DNA from: Caulobacterales bacterium
GTDB taxonomy: Bacteria; Pseudomonadota; Alphaproteobacteria; Caulobacterales; Caulobacteraceae
Assembly: GCA_019510435.1 (NCBI GenBank)
Contig: JAEKKJ010000006.1
Span: forward strand, 1-64,000
Reading direction: 5' to 3'
DNA length: 64,000 bases
The notes under the pieces were generated by a model. The model had not been told where the DNA came from. It ran no database searches and was given only the letters and a program-made list of their open reading frames with translations. The stretch's first letter is position 1; each line of letters begins with the position of its first letter. The translations under genes were made by a program, and so were the position numbers. This document shows, in pieces, positions 56,758-64,000 of this stretch.

Positions 56758-57963
56758 ATGGACGTCTATATCTTCGACGCCGTGCGCACGCCGAGGGGCA
56801 AGGGGCGTCCCGACGGCGCCCTGGCCCGCGTCGCTCCCGCGCAGCTCGTCACCCAGCTGGTCCGCGCCCTGGAGGCGCGCAACGGTCGGGAGGCGGTGCG
56901 CGCCGCGGGCCACTTCACCCTGGGCTGCGTGACCCAGGTGGGGGTCCAGGGCGGCCATGTCGCCCTGGCCTCGCGCATCCGCGCCGGGCTGCCCGATAGC
57001 CTGCCCTGCCTGACGATCAACAACTTCTGCGTCTCCGGCCTCAGCGCCATCGCCGACGCGGCCCGGCGGGTGGCGTCCGGCGCCGCGGACCTGGCCCTGG
57101 CGGGGGGCGTGGAGAGCATGTCCCAGGTCCCGTTCCTGGCCGACCAGGCCGACTACTATGCCGACCTGGGCCTCGCGCGCGCCATGGGCTGGGCGCCGGT
57201 GGGGCTGGCGGCGGACCTTCTGGCGACACGCGAGGGCGTCGGGCGGCCGGAGATGGACGCCGCCGTCCTGCGCTCTCACCGCCGCGCCGCCGAGGCCTGG
57301 GCCGCCGGACGCTATGCCGGCGACGTCATCCCCGTGACGGACGAGGCCGGCGGCGTCGCCCTGGACCGTGACGAGAACATCCGCGACCTCGGCGACGGCG
57401 CCTCGCTGCAGCGCATGGGCCCGGCCTTCGCCGCCGCCGGCGCGCAAGGCTTCGACGACATCCTCCTGGCGGAGACCGGCCTGGCGCGCGTCGAGCACCT
57501 GCACACCGTGGCCCACTGCCCACCGATCTCGGATGGAGCGGCTCTGGTGCTGGTCGGCTCGGCCACGGCCGGCGCGCGCCTGGGCCTGACGCCGCGCGCC
57601 CGCATCCGCGCCATCGGCGAGGCCGCCGGCGACCGGGTGATGCAGCTCACGGCGGGGTTCGCAGCCATGGGCCAGGCCCTCGAGCGCGCCGGCCTTGAGC
57701 TGGCGCAGGTGGGCGCGGTGGAGTTCATGGAGGCCTTCGCCGCCGTGCCGGTGCTGTTCGAGCGCGACTACCCTTGCGACCCGGCGCGGGTGAACCCCAA
57801 CGGCGGCCACCTGGCCATGGGCCACCCCATGGGCGCCACCGGGGCGATCCTGACCACGACCCTGCTCGGGGACATGGCCCAGCTGGACGCCGAGACCGGC
57901 CTGGTGGTCGCCACCGGAGGCGTCGGGGTCGGAGCCGCGATGGTGCTGGAGCGCGTGGGCTGA
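56758..57963 (+). CDS. Thiolase (acetyl-CoA acyltransferase family), second catalytic Cys missing
   Basis: A 401-aa thiolase of the degradative type. Seen: MDVYIFDAVRTPRGKGRPDG, nucleophilic Cys 91 (INNFCVSGLSAI), GGVESMSQVPF, SDGAALVLVGS, and His 356 (NGGHLAMGHPMGATG). The usual second Cys (in the CxGGGxG motif) is not there: the site reads VVATGGVGVGAAM, with Ala/Thr at 385-386. Thiolytic activity may be altered or the enzyme may perform a related C-C cleavage. ATG 56758 follows AGGGAGGGGCGG. Confidence 0.9.
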   Translation: MDVYIFDAVRTPRGKGRPDGALARVAPAQLVTQLVRALEARNGREAVRAAGHFTLGCVTQVGVQGGHVALASRIRAGLPDSLPCLTINNFCVSGLSAIADAARRVASGAADLALAGGVESMSQVPFLADQADYYADLGLARAMGWAPVGLAADLLATREGVGRPEMDAAVLRSHRRAAEAWAAGRYAGDVIPVTDEAGGVALDRDENIRDLGDGASLQRMGPAFAAAGAQGFDDILLAETGLARVEHLHTVAHCPPISDGAALVLVGSATAGARLGLTPRARIRAIGEAAGDRVMQLTAGFAAMGQALERAGLELAQVGAVEFMEAFAAVPVLFERDYPCDPARVNPNGGHLAMGHPMGATGAILTTTLLGDMAQLDAETGLVVATGGVGVGAAMVLERVG

Positions 57964-57965
57964 GC

Positions 57966-58424
57966 CTACTTGCCGCCGCCCTCCAGCGCGCGGACCAGGC
58001 TGGCGCGGTCATAGTATTCGCGCCACTCGCGGACCTTGCCGCCCTGGATGTCCAGCACGCCCACCACCGGCACCGCACCCGGATGGCCGTTGTAGACGAA
58101 GCGGTCGGTGCGCTCGAGGAACACCAGCCCGTCGATGACCCCCATGTGGGCCACGTCCAGCGTGACCCCGCCGGGCGCGCCCTTGCCCAGGGCGGCGATG
58201 CGCTCGTAGATCGCCGGGCGGCCGACGACCGGCTCCAGCATCATCGAGCGCAGCACGCCGTCGTCGGCGAACAGGTCGGCCACCTTGCGCCAGTCCGCGC
58301 CCTTCCAGGCGGCGATCATCTCGCGCGCCACGGCCAGGCGGCTGGCGTCCGTATCGGCCGCGGACGCCGGCGCGGCGGTCGCCAACACCACGGCCGCGGC
58401 CAGAAGTCCGATCAAGCTGCGCAT
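57966..58424 (-). CDS. Exported limonene-1,2-epoxide-hydrolase-like (NTF2 fold) protein
   Basis: A 152-aa protein with signal peptide (MRSLIGLLAAAVVLATAAPASA). NTF2-fold domain with AAWKGADWRKVADLFADDGVLRSMMLEPVVGRPAIYERIAAL, then IDGLVFLERTDRFV and VREWREYYDRASL. The R-x-D pair (Arg 105, Asp 107) and later Asp 139 match the catalytic Asp-Arg-Asp set of limonene epoxide hydrolase. The signal peptide is unusual for that family. Divergent from the cleavage oxygenase, sharing a promoter region with the cluster motif. Confidence 0.82.
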   Translation of the reverse strand: MRSLIGLLAAAVVLATAAPASAADTDASRLAVAREMIAAWKGADWRKVADLFADDGVLRSMMLEPVVGRPAIYERIAALGKGAPGGVTLDVAHMGVIDGLVFLERTDRFVYNGHPGAVPVVGVLDIQGGKVREWREYYDRASLVRALEGGGK

Positions 58425-58449
58425 CGCGCCCTCCCGCCCCGATGGGCCG

Positions 58450-58468
58450 TAGTCACTTGCACAACAAG
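58450..58468. promoter_or_regulatory. Cluster motif copy 2 (between LEH-like and oxygenase genes)
   Basis: TAGTCACTTGCACAACAAG in the 103-bp divergent region, 26 nt from the hydrolase start and 60 nt from the oxygenase start. Core GTCAC-TTGC-ACAAC. Confidence 0.5.
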
Positions 58469-58527
58469 ACCATGGTGCTAGGTTGAGTTCAAGGGCAGGC
58501 TTGGACAACGCCCTCCGGAGACGACCG

Positions 58528-60006
58528 ATGAAGATGGAGCGCCTGCCGCCGGTGAGGACCTCGCTGCAGCCCAGCAACCATCCGTACCTCAACGGCGCCT
58601 GGACGCCGCTGCTGGAGGAGGTCGACGCCACTGACCTGGAGGTGCTGGAGGGGACGATCCCCACCGACATCGACGGCGTCTATGTGCGCAACACCGAGAA
58701 CCCGGTCCAGCAGCCCCTGGGGCGCTACCACCCGTTCGACGGCGACGGCATGGTGCATGTGATCAGCTTCAAGGACGGGCGGGCGGACTACCGCAACCGC
58801 TTCGTGCGCACCCGCGGCTTCGAGGCCGAGCAGGAGGCTGGCCAGTCGCTGTGGGGCGGGCTGATGGACGGTCCGGAGGTCTCGCTGCGCCCCGGGTTCG
58901 GCGCGCACGGCGGCCTGAAGGATTCCTCCTCCACCGACGTGGTGGTCCACGGCGGCAAGATCGTCTCGACCTTCTACCAGTGCGGCGAGGCCTACTGGCT
59001 GGACCCGGAGACCCTTGAGCAGGGCGGCGTCGCCAGCTGGGGTCCGCTGGATGGCGTCTCGGCCCACACCAAGGTGGACGAGGCCACCGGCGAGCTCTTG
59101 TTCTTCAACTACTCCAAGCACGCGCCCTACATGCACTACGGCGTGGTCGACCGGCACGGCAAGCTGGTCCACTACGTGCCCACGCCGACGCCTGGCCCGC
59201 GCCTGCCGCACGACATGGCGTTCACCGCCAACTACTCGATCCTCAACGACCTGCCGGTGTTCTGGGACCAGGAGCTGCTCGCCCGGGGCCTGCACGCCGT
59301 GCGGCTGCACAGGGGCATCCCCTCGCGGTTCGGCATCATCCCGCGGCACGGGTCAACCGCAGACCTGCGCTGGTTCGAGGCCGAGCCCACCTATGTGCTG
59401 CACTTCCTCAACGCCTACGAGGACGGCGATGAGATCGTGCTGGACGGCTACTTCCAGGAGAACCCGACCCCGCGGCCGATGGCCGACGCGCCCGACGGCT
59501 ATGGGCACATGATGTCGTTCCTGGACGAGCACTCGTTCCGCTCGAAGCTGCACCGCTGGCGCTTCGACCTGAAGACCGGCCAGACCACCGAGCGGCACCT
59601 GGACGACCGCATCCTGGAGTTCGGGATGTTCAACCAGCGCTACGCCGGCAAGCCCTACCGCTACGCCTATTCCACCACCACCAAGCCGGGCTGGTTCCTG
59701 TTCAACGGCTTCGTGAAGCACGACCTGGAAACGGGCCAGTCCTGGTCGCTGACCCTGCCCCAGGGCCGCTACGCCAGCGAGGCGCCGTTCGTCCCGCGGA
59801 TCGACGCCACGGACGAGGACGATGGCTACCTGGTCAGCTTCATCATCGACGAAGCGCGCGGGACGTCGGAGTGCATCCTGGTGGACTGCAAGCGGTTCGA
59901 GGACGGGCCGGTCGTGCGCATCGCCCTGCCGCACAAGATCTCCAGCGGCACCCACAGCGTCTGGGCCGACCGGGCCTTCATCCGCGACGGCCTGATCCCG
60001 GCCTGA
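58528..60006 (+). CDS. Carotenoid/lignostilbene cleavage oxygenase family
   Basis: A 492-aa non-haem iron dioxygenase that cuts an interphenyl or polyene double bond. Seen: GVYVRNTENPVQQPLGRYHPFDGDGMVH, ADYRNRFVRT, and four iron-ligand His at about 180 (SAHTK), 228 (LPHDMAFT), 292 (VLHFLNAYE) and 476 (SGTHSVW). The length fits bacterial lignostilbene dioxygenases. In the position where LsdA carries its 4-hydroxyl-binding Lys this protein has an aromatic stretch (STFYQCGEAYWLD), so its substrate may differ. ATG 58528 is preceded by CCGGAG. Confidence 0.92.
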   Translation: MKMERLPPVRTSLQPSNHPYLNGAWTPLLEEVDATDLEVLEGTIPTDIDGVYVRNTENPVQQPLGRYHPFDGDGMVHVISFKDGRADYRNRFVRTRGFEAEQEAGQSLWGGLMDGPEVSLRPGFGAHGGLKDSSSTDVVVHGGKIVSTFYQCGEAYWLDPETLEQGGVASWGPLDGVSAHTKVDEATGELLFFNYSKHAPYMHYGVVDRHGKLVHYVPTPTPGPRLPHDMAFTANYSILNDLPVFWDQELLARGLHAVRLHRGIPSRFGIIPRHGSTADLRWFEAEPTYVLHFLNAYEDGDEIVLDGYFQENPTPRPMADAPDGYGHMMSFLDEHSFRSKLHRWRFDLKTGQTTERHLDDRILEFGMFNQRYAGKPYRYAYSTTTKPGWFLFNGFVKHDLETGQSWSLTLPQGRYASEAPFVPRIDATDEDDGYLVSFIIDEARGTSECILVDCKRFEDGPVVRIALPHKISSGTHSVWADRAFIRDGLIPA

Positions 60007-60028
60007 CCCTCCAAACGCGGCGAGCATC

Positions 60029-60796
60029 ATGGACCTGAAAGACAGCGTCGCCCTGGTGACGGGCGGCAACCGCGGCATCGGCGAGGCCTTCGTCCGCGCC
60101 TTCCTGGGCGCTGGCGCGGCCCGGGTCTATGTGGCCTGCCGCGACCCGAAGAACGCCCAGCATCTGGTGGACGAGGCGCCGGACAAGGTCGTCGCGGTCG
60201 AGCTGGACGTCACCAGGCCCGAGCAGATCGCGGGCGCCGCCGCCCGCTGCCAGGACGTCAGCATCCTGGTCAACAACGCCGGCCAGTTCTCCATGCAGAC
60301 CCTGCTGAAGGCGCCCGACCTCACCGCCGCGCGGATGGAGATGGAGGTCAACTACTTCGGCCCCCTGGCCATGTGCCGCGCCTTCGCCCCGGTCCTGGCC
60401 CGCCACCCGCAGAGCGCCATCGCCAATGTGCTGTCCGCCGGCGGCATCGTCGCCGTGCCCGGCATGGGCGGCTACAGCCCCTCGAAGTTCGCCGGCCGCG
60501 CCATGTCCACGTGCCTGCGGGCCGAGCTCGCGCCCCAGAACACCAGCGTCACCGCCCTGATCGTGGGCTCGGTCGACACCCGCATGGCCAGCCACGTGGA
60601 GGGGTTCAAGGAGAGCCCGGACACCATCGCCGCCGTGGCCCTGAAGGCGATCCGCCAGGGCGCCGACGAGGTGGACACCGACTTCATGGCCGTGGACGTG
60701 CGCGCGAACCTCGCCCGCGATCCCAAGGGCTTCGAGATGATGATGCGGCGCTCCCTCTCCGGCGAGCGCGTGACCACAGGACGCAAGGCCCCATGA
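60029..60796 (+). CDS. Short-chain dehydrogenase/reductase
   Basis: A 255-aa SDR. Seen: TGGNRGIGEAF (about 11-20), NNAG at 82-85, Asn 108, Ser 136 (LSAGGI), Tyr 149 and Lys 153 (YSPSK). It lies 22 nt after the cleavage oxygenase and overlaps the next gene by 4 nt (ATGA), so these three form an operon. It could oxidise or reduce the aldehyde or alcohol produced by the oxygenase (inference). Confidence 0.93.
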   Translation: MDLKDSVALVTGGNRGIGEAFVRAFLGAGAARVYVACRDPKNAQHLVDEAPDKVVAVELDVTRPEQIAGAAARCQDVSILVNNAGQFSMQTLLKAPDLTAARMEMEVNYFGPLAMCRAFAPVLARHPQSAIANVLSAGGIVAVPGMGGYSPSKFAGRAMSTCLRAELAPQNTSVTALIVGSVDTRMASHVEGFKESPDTIAAVALKAIRQGADEVDTDFMAVDVRANLARDPKGFEMMMRRSLSGERVTTGRKAP

Positions 60797-61194
60797 GTAC
60801 GCAGACCATGACCTCCCAGGACTACGTCGATTTCGCCAAGCGCTTCGTCGGGGCGATCCAGACCGGCGACACCGCGGCCGTGCGCGCCTGCTACGCGCCC
60901 GGCGCGGAGATCTGGCACAACAACGACGGGCTGCTGCAGACCGTCGACCAGAACATGAAGGTGCTGGACTGGTTCATCCGCACCCTGCCCGACCGCAACT
61001 ACCGGGTCGTGCGCCTGGAGCCCCTGCCCGACGGCTTCCTGCAGCAGCACGTTCTGGAGGCCACCCTGCCCGACGGCGAGAAATGGGCCATGGACGCCTG
61101 CGTGGTCGTGCGCATGAAGGACGGCCTGATCACCCGCCTGGACGAGTACCTGGACTCCGCGAAGTCAGGCGCCCTGCGCAAGTTCGGACGCTGA
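60793..61194 (+). CDS. SnoaL-like NTF2-fold protein
   Basis: A 133-aa protein of the SnoaL/ketosteroid-isomerase-like superfamily. Seen: DYVDFAKRFVGAIQTGDTAAVRACYAPGAEIWHNNDGLLQTVDQNMKVLDWFIRTLPDRNYRVVRLEPLPDGFLQQHVLEATLPDGEKWAMDACVVVRMKDGLITRLDEYLDSAK. IWHNND and the closing I--LDEYLDS are typical of cytosolic SnoaL-like isomerases and lyases. No signal peptide. Last gene of the oxygenase operon. It is a plausible isomerase, lyase or binding partner for the substrate. Confidence 0.85.
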   Translation: MSTQTMTSQDYVDFAKRFVGAIQTGDTAAVRACYAPGAEIWHNNDGLLQTVDQNMKVLDWFIRTLPDRNYRVVRLEPLPDGFLQQHVLEATLPDGEKWAMDACVVVRMKDGLITRLDEYLDSAKSGALRKFGR

Positions 61195-61236
61195 GGGCTC
61201 TGCCTCCCCCGCATCGCAGGTGAGGTAAGGACGAGC

Positions 61237-61653
61237 TCACCGGGTCTTCTGGTCGAAGTCCTCGACGAGGCCCATGGCCTTCAGGAGGTGGGCGCGGTCG
61301 TAGTACTCGCGCCAGGTCTTGATCAGAGGCCCCTCGAACTCCAGCACCCCGACCACCGGGGCCGATCCGGCGCGGCCGCGGATCACGAACTCGTCCGTCC
61401 GCTCCATGTAGAGCAGCCCGTCGATCACGCCCATGTGGTGGATGTTGAGGGTGATGGACTCCAACCCGTCGCCCAGGCCGCTGACCCGCTTGTAGACCGC
61501 CTCGCGGCCCACGATCGGGTCGACCATCATCGAGTGCAGCACGCCGTCCGGGGCGAACATGTCGGCGACCTTGCGCCAGTCCAGGGCGCGCCAGGCCTCG
61601 GCCATCTCACGGCCCACGGCGATCTTCGCCTCGTCGGAAAGCGCAGCGCCCAT
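61237..61653 (-). CDS. Limonene-1,2-epoxide-hydrolase-like (NTF2 fold) protein
   Basis: A 138-aa cytosolic protein, a close paralogue of the exported one at 57966. Shared blocks are DWRKVADMFAPDGVLHSMMVDPIVGREAVY, HMGVIDGLLYMERTDEF and WREYYDRAHLL. Arg 85, Asp 87 and Asp 119 match the limonene epoxide hydrolase catalytic set. ATG 61653 has a GGAGGACG site just upstream; an ATG at 61713 would add 20 poorly folded residues. Divergent from the TonB receptor. The long frame read through the receptor on the opposite strand is a shadow. Confidence 0.85.
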   Translation of the reverse strand: MGAALSDEAKIAVGREMAEAWRALDWRKVADMFAPDGVLHSMMVDPIVGREAVYKRVSGLGDGLESITLNIHHMGVIDGLLYMERTDEFVIRGRAGSAPVVGVLEFEGPLIKTWREYYDRAHLLKAMGLVEDFDQKTR

Positions 61654-61700
61654 CTCGTCCTCCAGGTCGTCCCCGCCGGTCGTGCGGCGAAGCTCTTGCC

Positions 61701-61719
61701 ATCCAACTTGCATAACGGT
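61701..61719. promoter_or_regulatory. Cluster motif copy 3 (upstream of second LEH-like gene)
   Basis: ATCCAACTTGCATAACGGT, 48-66 nt before the LEH-like ATG at 61653. Core CCAAC-TTGC-ATAAC. Confidence 0.45.
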
Positions 61720-61795
61720 ACTGACTAAAGGCAAGCTCTTTCTGCGGGACCTCTGAGTCTCCGGAGCGGGCCGGACCTGAGGCCTTCGTACGCGC

Positions 61796-61814
61796 GAGTT
61801 ACTTGCGTGACGAG
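61796..61814. promoter_or_regulatory. Cluster motif copy 4 (upstream of TonB receptor)
   Basis: GAGTTACTTGCGTGACGAG, 99 nt before the receptor start. Core GTTAC-TTGC-GTGAC, the most regular of the four: two GTNAC half-sites spaced by 4 nt. Confidence 0.5.
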
Positions 61815-61912
61815 ACCTAATACCCCTCGCGACGGCGACGGCCGCCTTGGGGGGCAACGAAAGAAGAGGGCCTGCCGACCGCTTCGGATCGGCGCCCCGG
61901 GGGAGGAAACCT

Positions 61913-64000
61913 TGAAGCTGCAACACACGACGTCGATCATCGCCCTCGTCGCCGGCATGGGCCTTGCGGGCCCGGCGCTGGCCGCGGCCGCCGCCGCCTC
62001 GCCGGGGAACACGGATCTCGAGGAACTGGTCGTCACCGCCCAGAAGCGCGAGGAGAACCTGCAGGTCGCCCCGCTCTCGATCACCGCCATCAGCGGCGAG
62101 ACCCTGGCGCGGGACAAGATCCTCAACTCCGAGGACCTGGGTCACACTGCCATCGGCCTGTCGTTCACCCAGAACTCGCCGCAGGCGCTGGAGCTGAACA
62201 TCCGCGGCGTGGTCAACACCCGCCTCACCGCCCCCACCGCCGACCAGTCGGTCTCGACCTTCGTGGACGAGGTCTATGTCAGCCGCTCGGGCAATCTGAA
62301 CACCGAGTTCTACGACCTGGCGCGGATCGAGCTGATCCGCGGGCCGCAGGGCGTGCTGCTGGGCAAGAACGTCACCGGCGGCGCGATCAGCGTGATCTCC
62401 GCCGCGCCGGAATTCACCCGCTCGGGCGAGTTCGCCTTCACCTACGGCAACTACGACCTGAAGCAGACCACCGGCCACATCACCGGCCCGATCACCCAGG
62501 ACCTGGCCGGGCGGCTGTCGTTCCAGACGGTGAACCACTCGGGGTACGCCCGCGACCTGCAGCACAATGTCGACCTGGAGGACCTGGACTCCACCCAGAT
62601 CCGCGGCCAGCTGCTCTACCAGCCGCACGACAGCGACCTGCGCGTCCACCTGACCGTCGACTACGACAAGGACACCAGCAACGGCCCCAACCGGGTCGGG
62701 ACGGGCGAGACCACCTGTACCACGCCGGCCCAGTGCTTCGCGCCCTGGTACAAGGCGCGCCTCGCCATCGCCGCGCTGCGGCCCGGCGGCCTCTCGATCC
62801 GCGAGAGCTTCCCCACCTGGCCGCTGTTCGCCGGGACCACCACGCCCACGCCCCAGGGCACGCGCCACGAGTCCGGCAGCGCGATCCTGAAGGTCGAGAA
62901 GGACGTCATGCCCGACGTGACCTTCACCTCGGTCAGCGGCTATCGCCACGGCCAGGCCTTCACGCTGTACGACCAGTCCGGCGTCGGCCCGACCAACCCC
63001 TACAATGTGGTCACCCCGCTGCTGTTCGCCGAGCCGGTGAACTTCATCGAGCACGTGCAGCAGATCTCGGAGGAGGTGCGCCTGACCTCGCACTATCCCA
63101 ACAGCCGGTTCGACTGGATCGTGGGCGCCTACTACCTCCACACCAAGGTCCACCAGTTCAACCGGTTCTGGGGCGAGAGCACGGTGCTGCCGACGCTGTC
63201 GGGCGAGAGCCACTGGGACGACTACGGCCGCAACCAGGACCTCGCCGTGTTCGGCCAGGCTGGGTACAAGCTCACCGACACCCTCAAGCTCGAGGCCGGC
63301 GTCCGCTACACGCGCGACAAGAAGAACGGCGTCCAGAGCGGCCGCGCCATCGCGCTCGGCGACCGGCTGAAGCCCAACGACACCGCTCCCCTGACCCCGT
63401 TGACCAGCGTGCCCGGCTTCACCACCCCCTATGGCGACCACTGGTCGAAGGTCACGCCCCAGGCGACCCTGACCTGGACGCCGCAGGACGGGCTGATGAC
63501 CTATGCGACGGTCTCGGTGGGCTTCAAGGGCGGCGGCTTCCAGAACGACGCGCCGAACGCCTTCGCGGCCCAGACCGCCTACCGGCCGGAATCCCTCACC
63601 AACTACGAGGCCGGCTACAAGTGGGAGTTCCTGGACCACCGGGCCCGCTGGAACACCTCGGTCTTCTACATGAAGTACAAGGACCTGCAGGTTCAGCGCA
63701 CCGACGGCACCTGCCTCTGCAACGTGATCGCCAACGCCGGCGCGGCCACCATCAAGGGGGTCGAGAGCGAGTTCCAGGTCGCCCCGGTGCACGCCCTGCG
63801 CCTGTGGCTGGGCGCCAGCGCGCTCAACGCCAAATACACCGACTACGTCGATCCGGTGACCAAGATCTCGTACAACGGCAAGTTCCTGCAGCGCACGCCG
63901 CGCTACCAGATCACCGCCGGCGGCGAGTTCGTGACCTCGGTGCTGGACATGCCCGACGCCCTGCATGTGCGCCTGAACTACAAGTACCAGGGCAAGCTCA
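61913..64000 (+). CDS. TonB-dependent receptor, 3' end beyond the window
   Basis: At least 696 codons are open to the edge. Start: TTG 61913, 3 nt after a strong GGGGGAGGAAA site. Signal peptide (KLQHTTSIIALVAGMGLAGPALAAAAA), TonB box-like LEELVVTAQKREENLQ, plug (LNIRGVVNTRLTAPTADQSVSTFVDEVYVSRSG, ARIELIRGPQGVLLGKNVTGGAISVISAAP), then barrel strands including GFKGGGFQNDAPNAF and SLTNYEAGYKWEF. There is no STN domain, so uptake without sigma signalling. Sphingomonad/Caulobacterales-type receptor, presumably importing the cluster's substrate. The gene is absent from simple ORF tables because it has no stop here. Confidence 0.93.

Noticed and set aside
61654-63966. Long minus-strand extension of the LEH-like frame through the TonB receptor
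   Set aside because: The receptor on the plus strand has full family motifs; the LEH-like protein has its own Shine-Dalgarno and ATG at 61653.

Overview
The window is GC-rich, densely coding DNA from what is most likely an alphaproteobacterium of the Caulobacterales, probably Phenylobacterium-like. This is inferred from the very high GC, two TonB-dependent receptors (one with an ECF sigma/FecR control pair), the form of the IF-3 and L20 genes, DUF6491-type and glycine-zipper secreted proteins, and palindromic repeats of the TCCCTCCCC...GGGGAGGGA type at gene ends. No tRNA, rRNA, CRISPR array, transposase or phage gene was seen. The window looks like chromosomal core with accessory patches.

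Positions 1-13,900 hold an alpha/beta hydrolase, a two-gene glycosyltransferase operon (GT4 + GT9), infC, a membrane protein, two overlapping MFS efflux pumps, rpmI-rplT and pheS-[small ORF]-pheT. infC is separated from rpmI-rplT by about 4.3 kb, although these genes are adjacent in most bacteria. Positions 13,900-26,900 hold an AraC-type regulator with a membrane N-terminus, a lipoprotein serine hydrolase, uvrC, an exported M20 amidohydrolase, a hydrolase/HTH/membrane-protein operon, an acyl-CoA synthetase and several poorly known exported proteins. Positions 27,000-32,700 hold a medium-chain reductase, a cytochrome P450, a histidine kinase and a secreted protein with nine YD-x-GRW repeats behind an AT-rich promoter region. 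A 34-aa membrane protein near 32.6 kb has a structured leader that recurs at the left edge of the window.

Positions 32,800-39,100 carry a TesA-like esterase divergent from a YbbA/YbbP-type ABC transporter, and thiC under a TPP riboswitch. Positions 39,200-46,700 carry an ECF sigma factor, a FecR regulator, an STN-type TonB receptor and a periplasmic Ntn acylase in one operon. This looks like a surface-signalled uptake and hydrolysis system. Positions 46,900-54,700 hold a D-cysteine desulfhydrase/racemase operon, a zinc metallopeptidase, TPR, EamA, MAPEG, sugar-transferase, cyclase and NIPSNAP genes.

The most interesting region is 54,800-64,000: a WYL regulator, SDR, thiolase, two limonene-epoxide-hydrolase-like proteins, a carotenoid/lignostilbene-type cleavage oxygenase, a second SDR, a SnoaL-like protein and a TonB receptor that runs off the window. 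The promoter regions of its thiolase, hydrolase, oxygenase and receptor units share a 14-19 bp motif (about GTNACTTGC-N-TNAC). This suggests one local regulon for import and oxidative breakdown of a terpenoid, stilbenoid or related compound.
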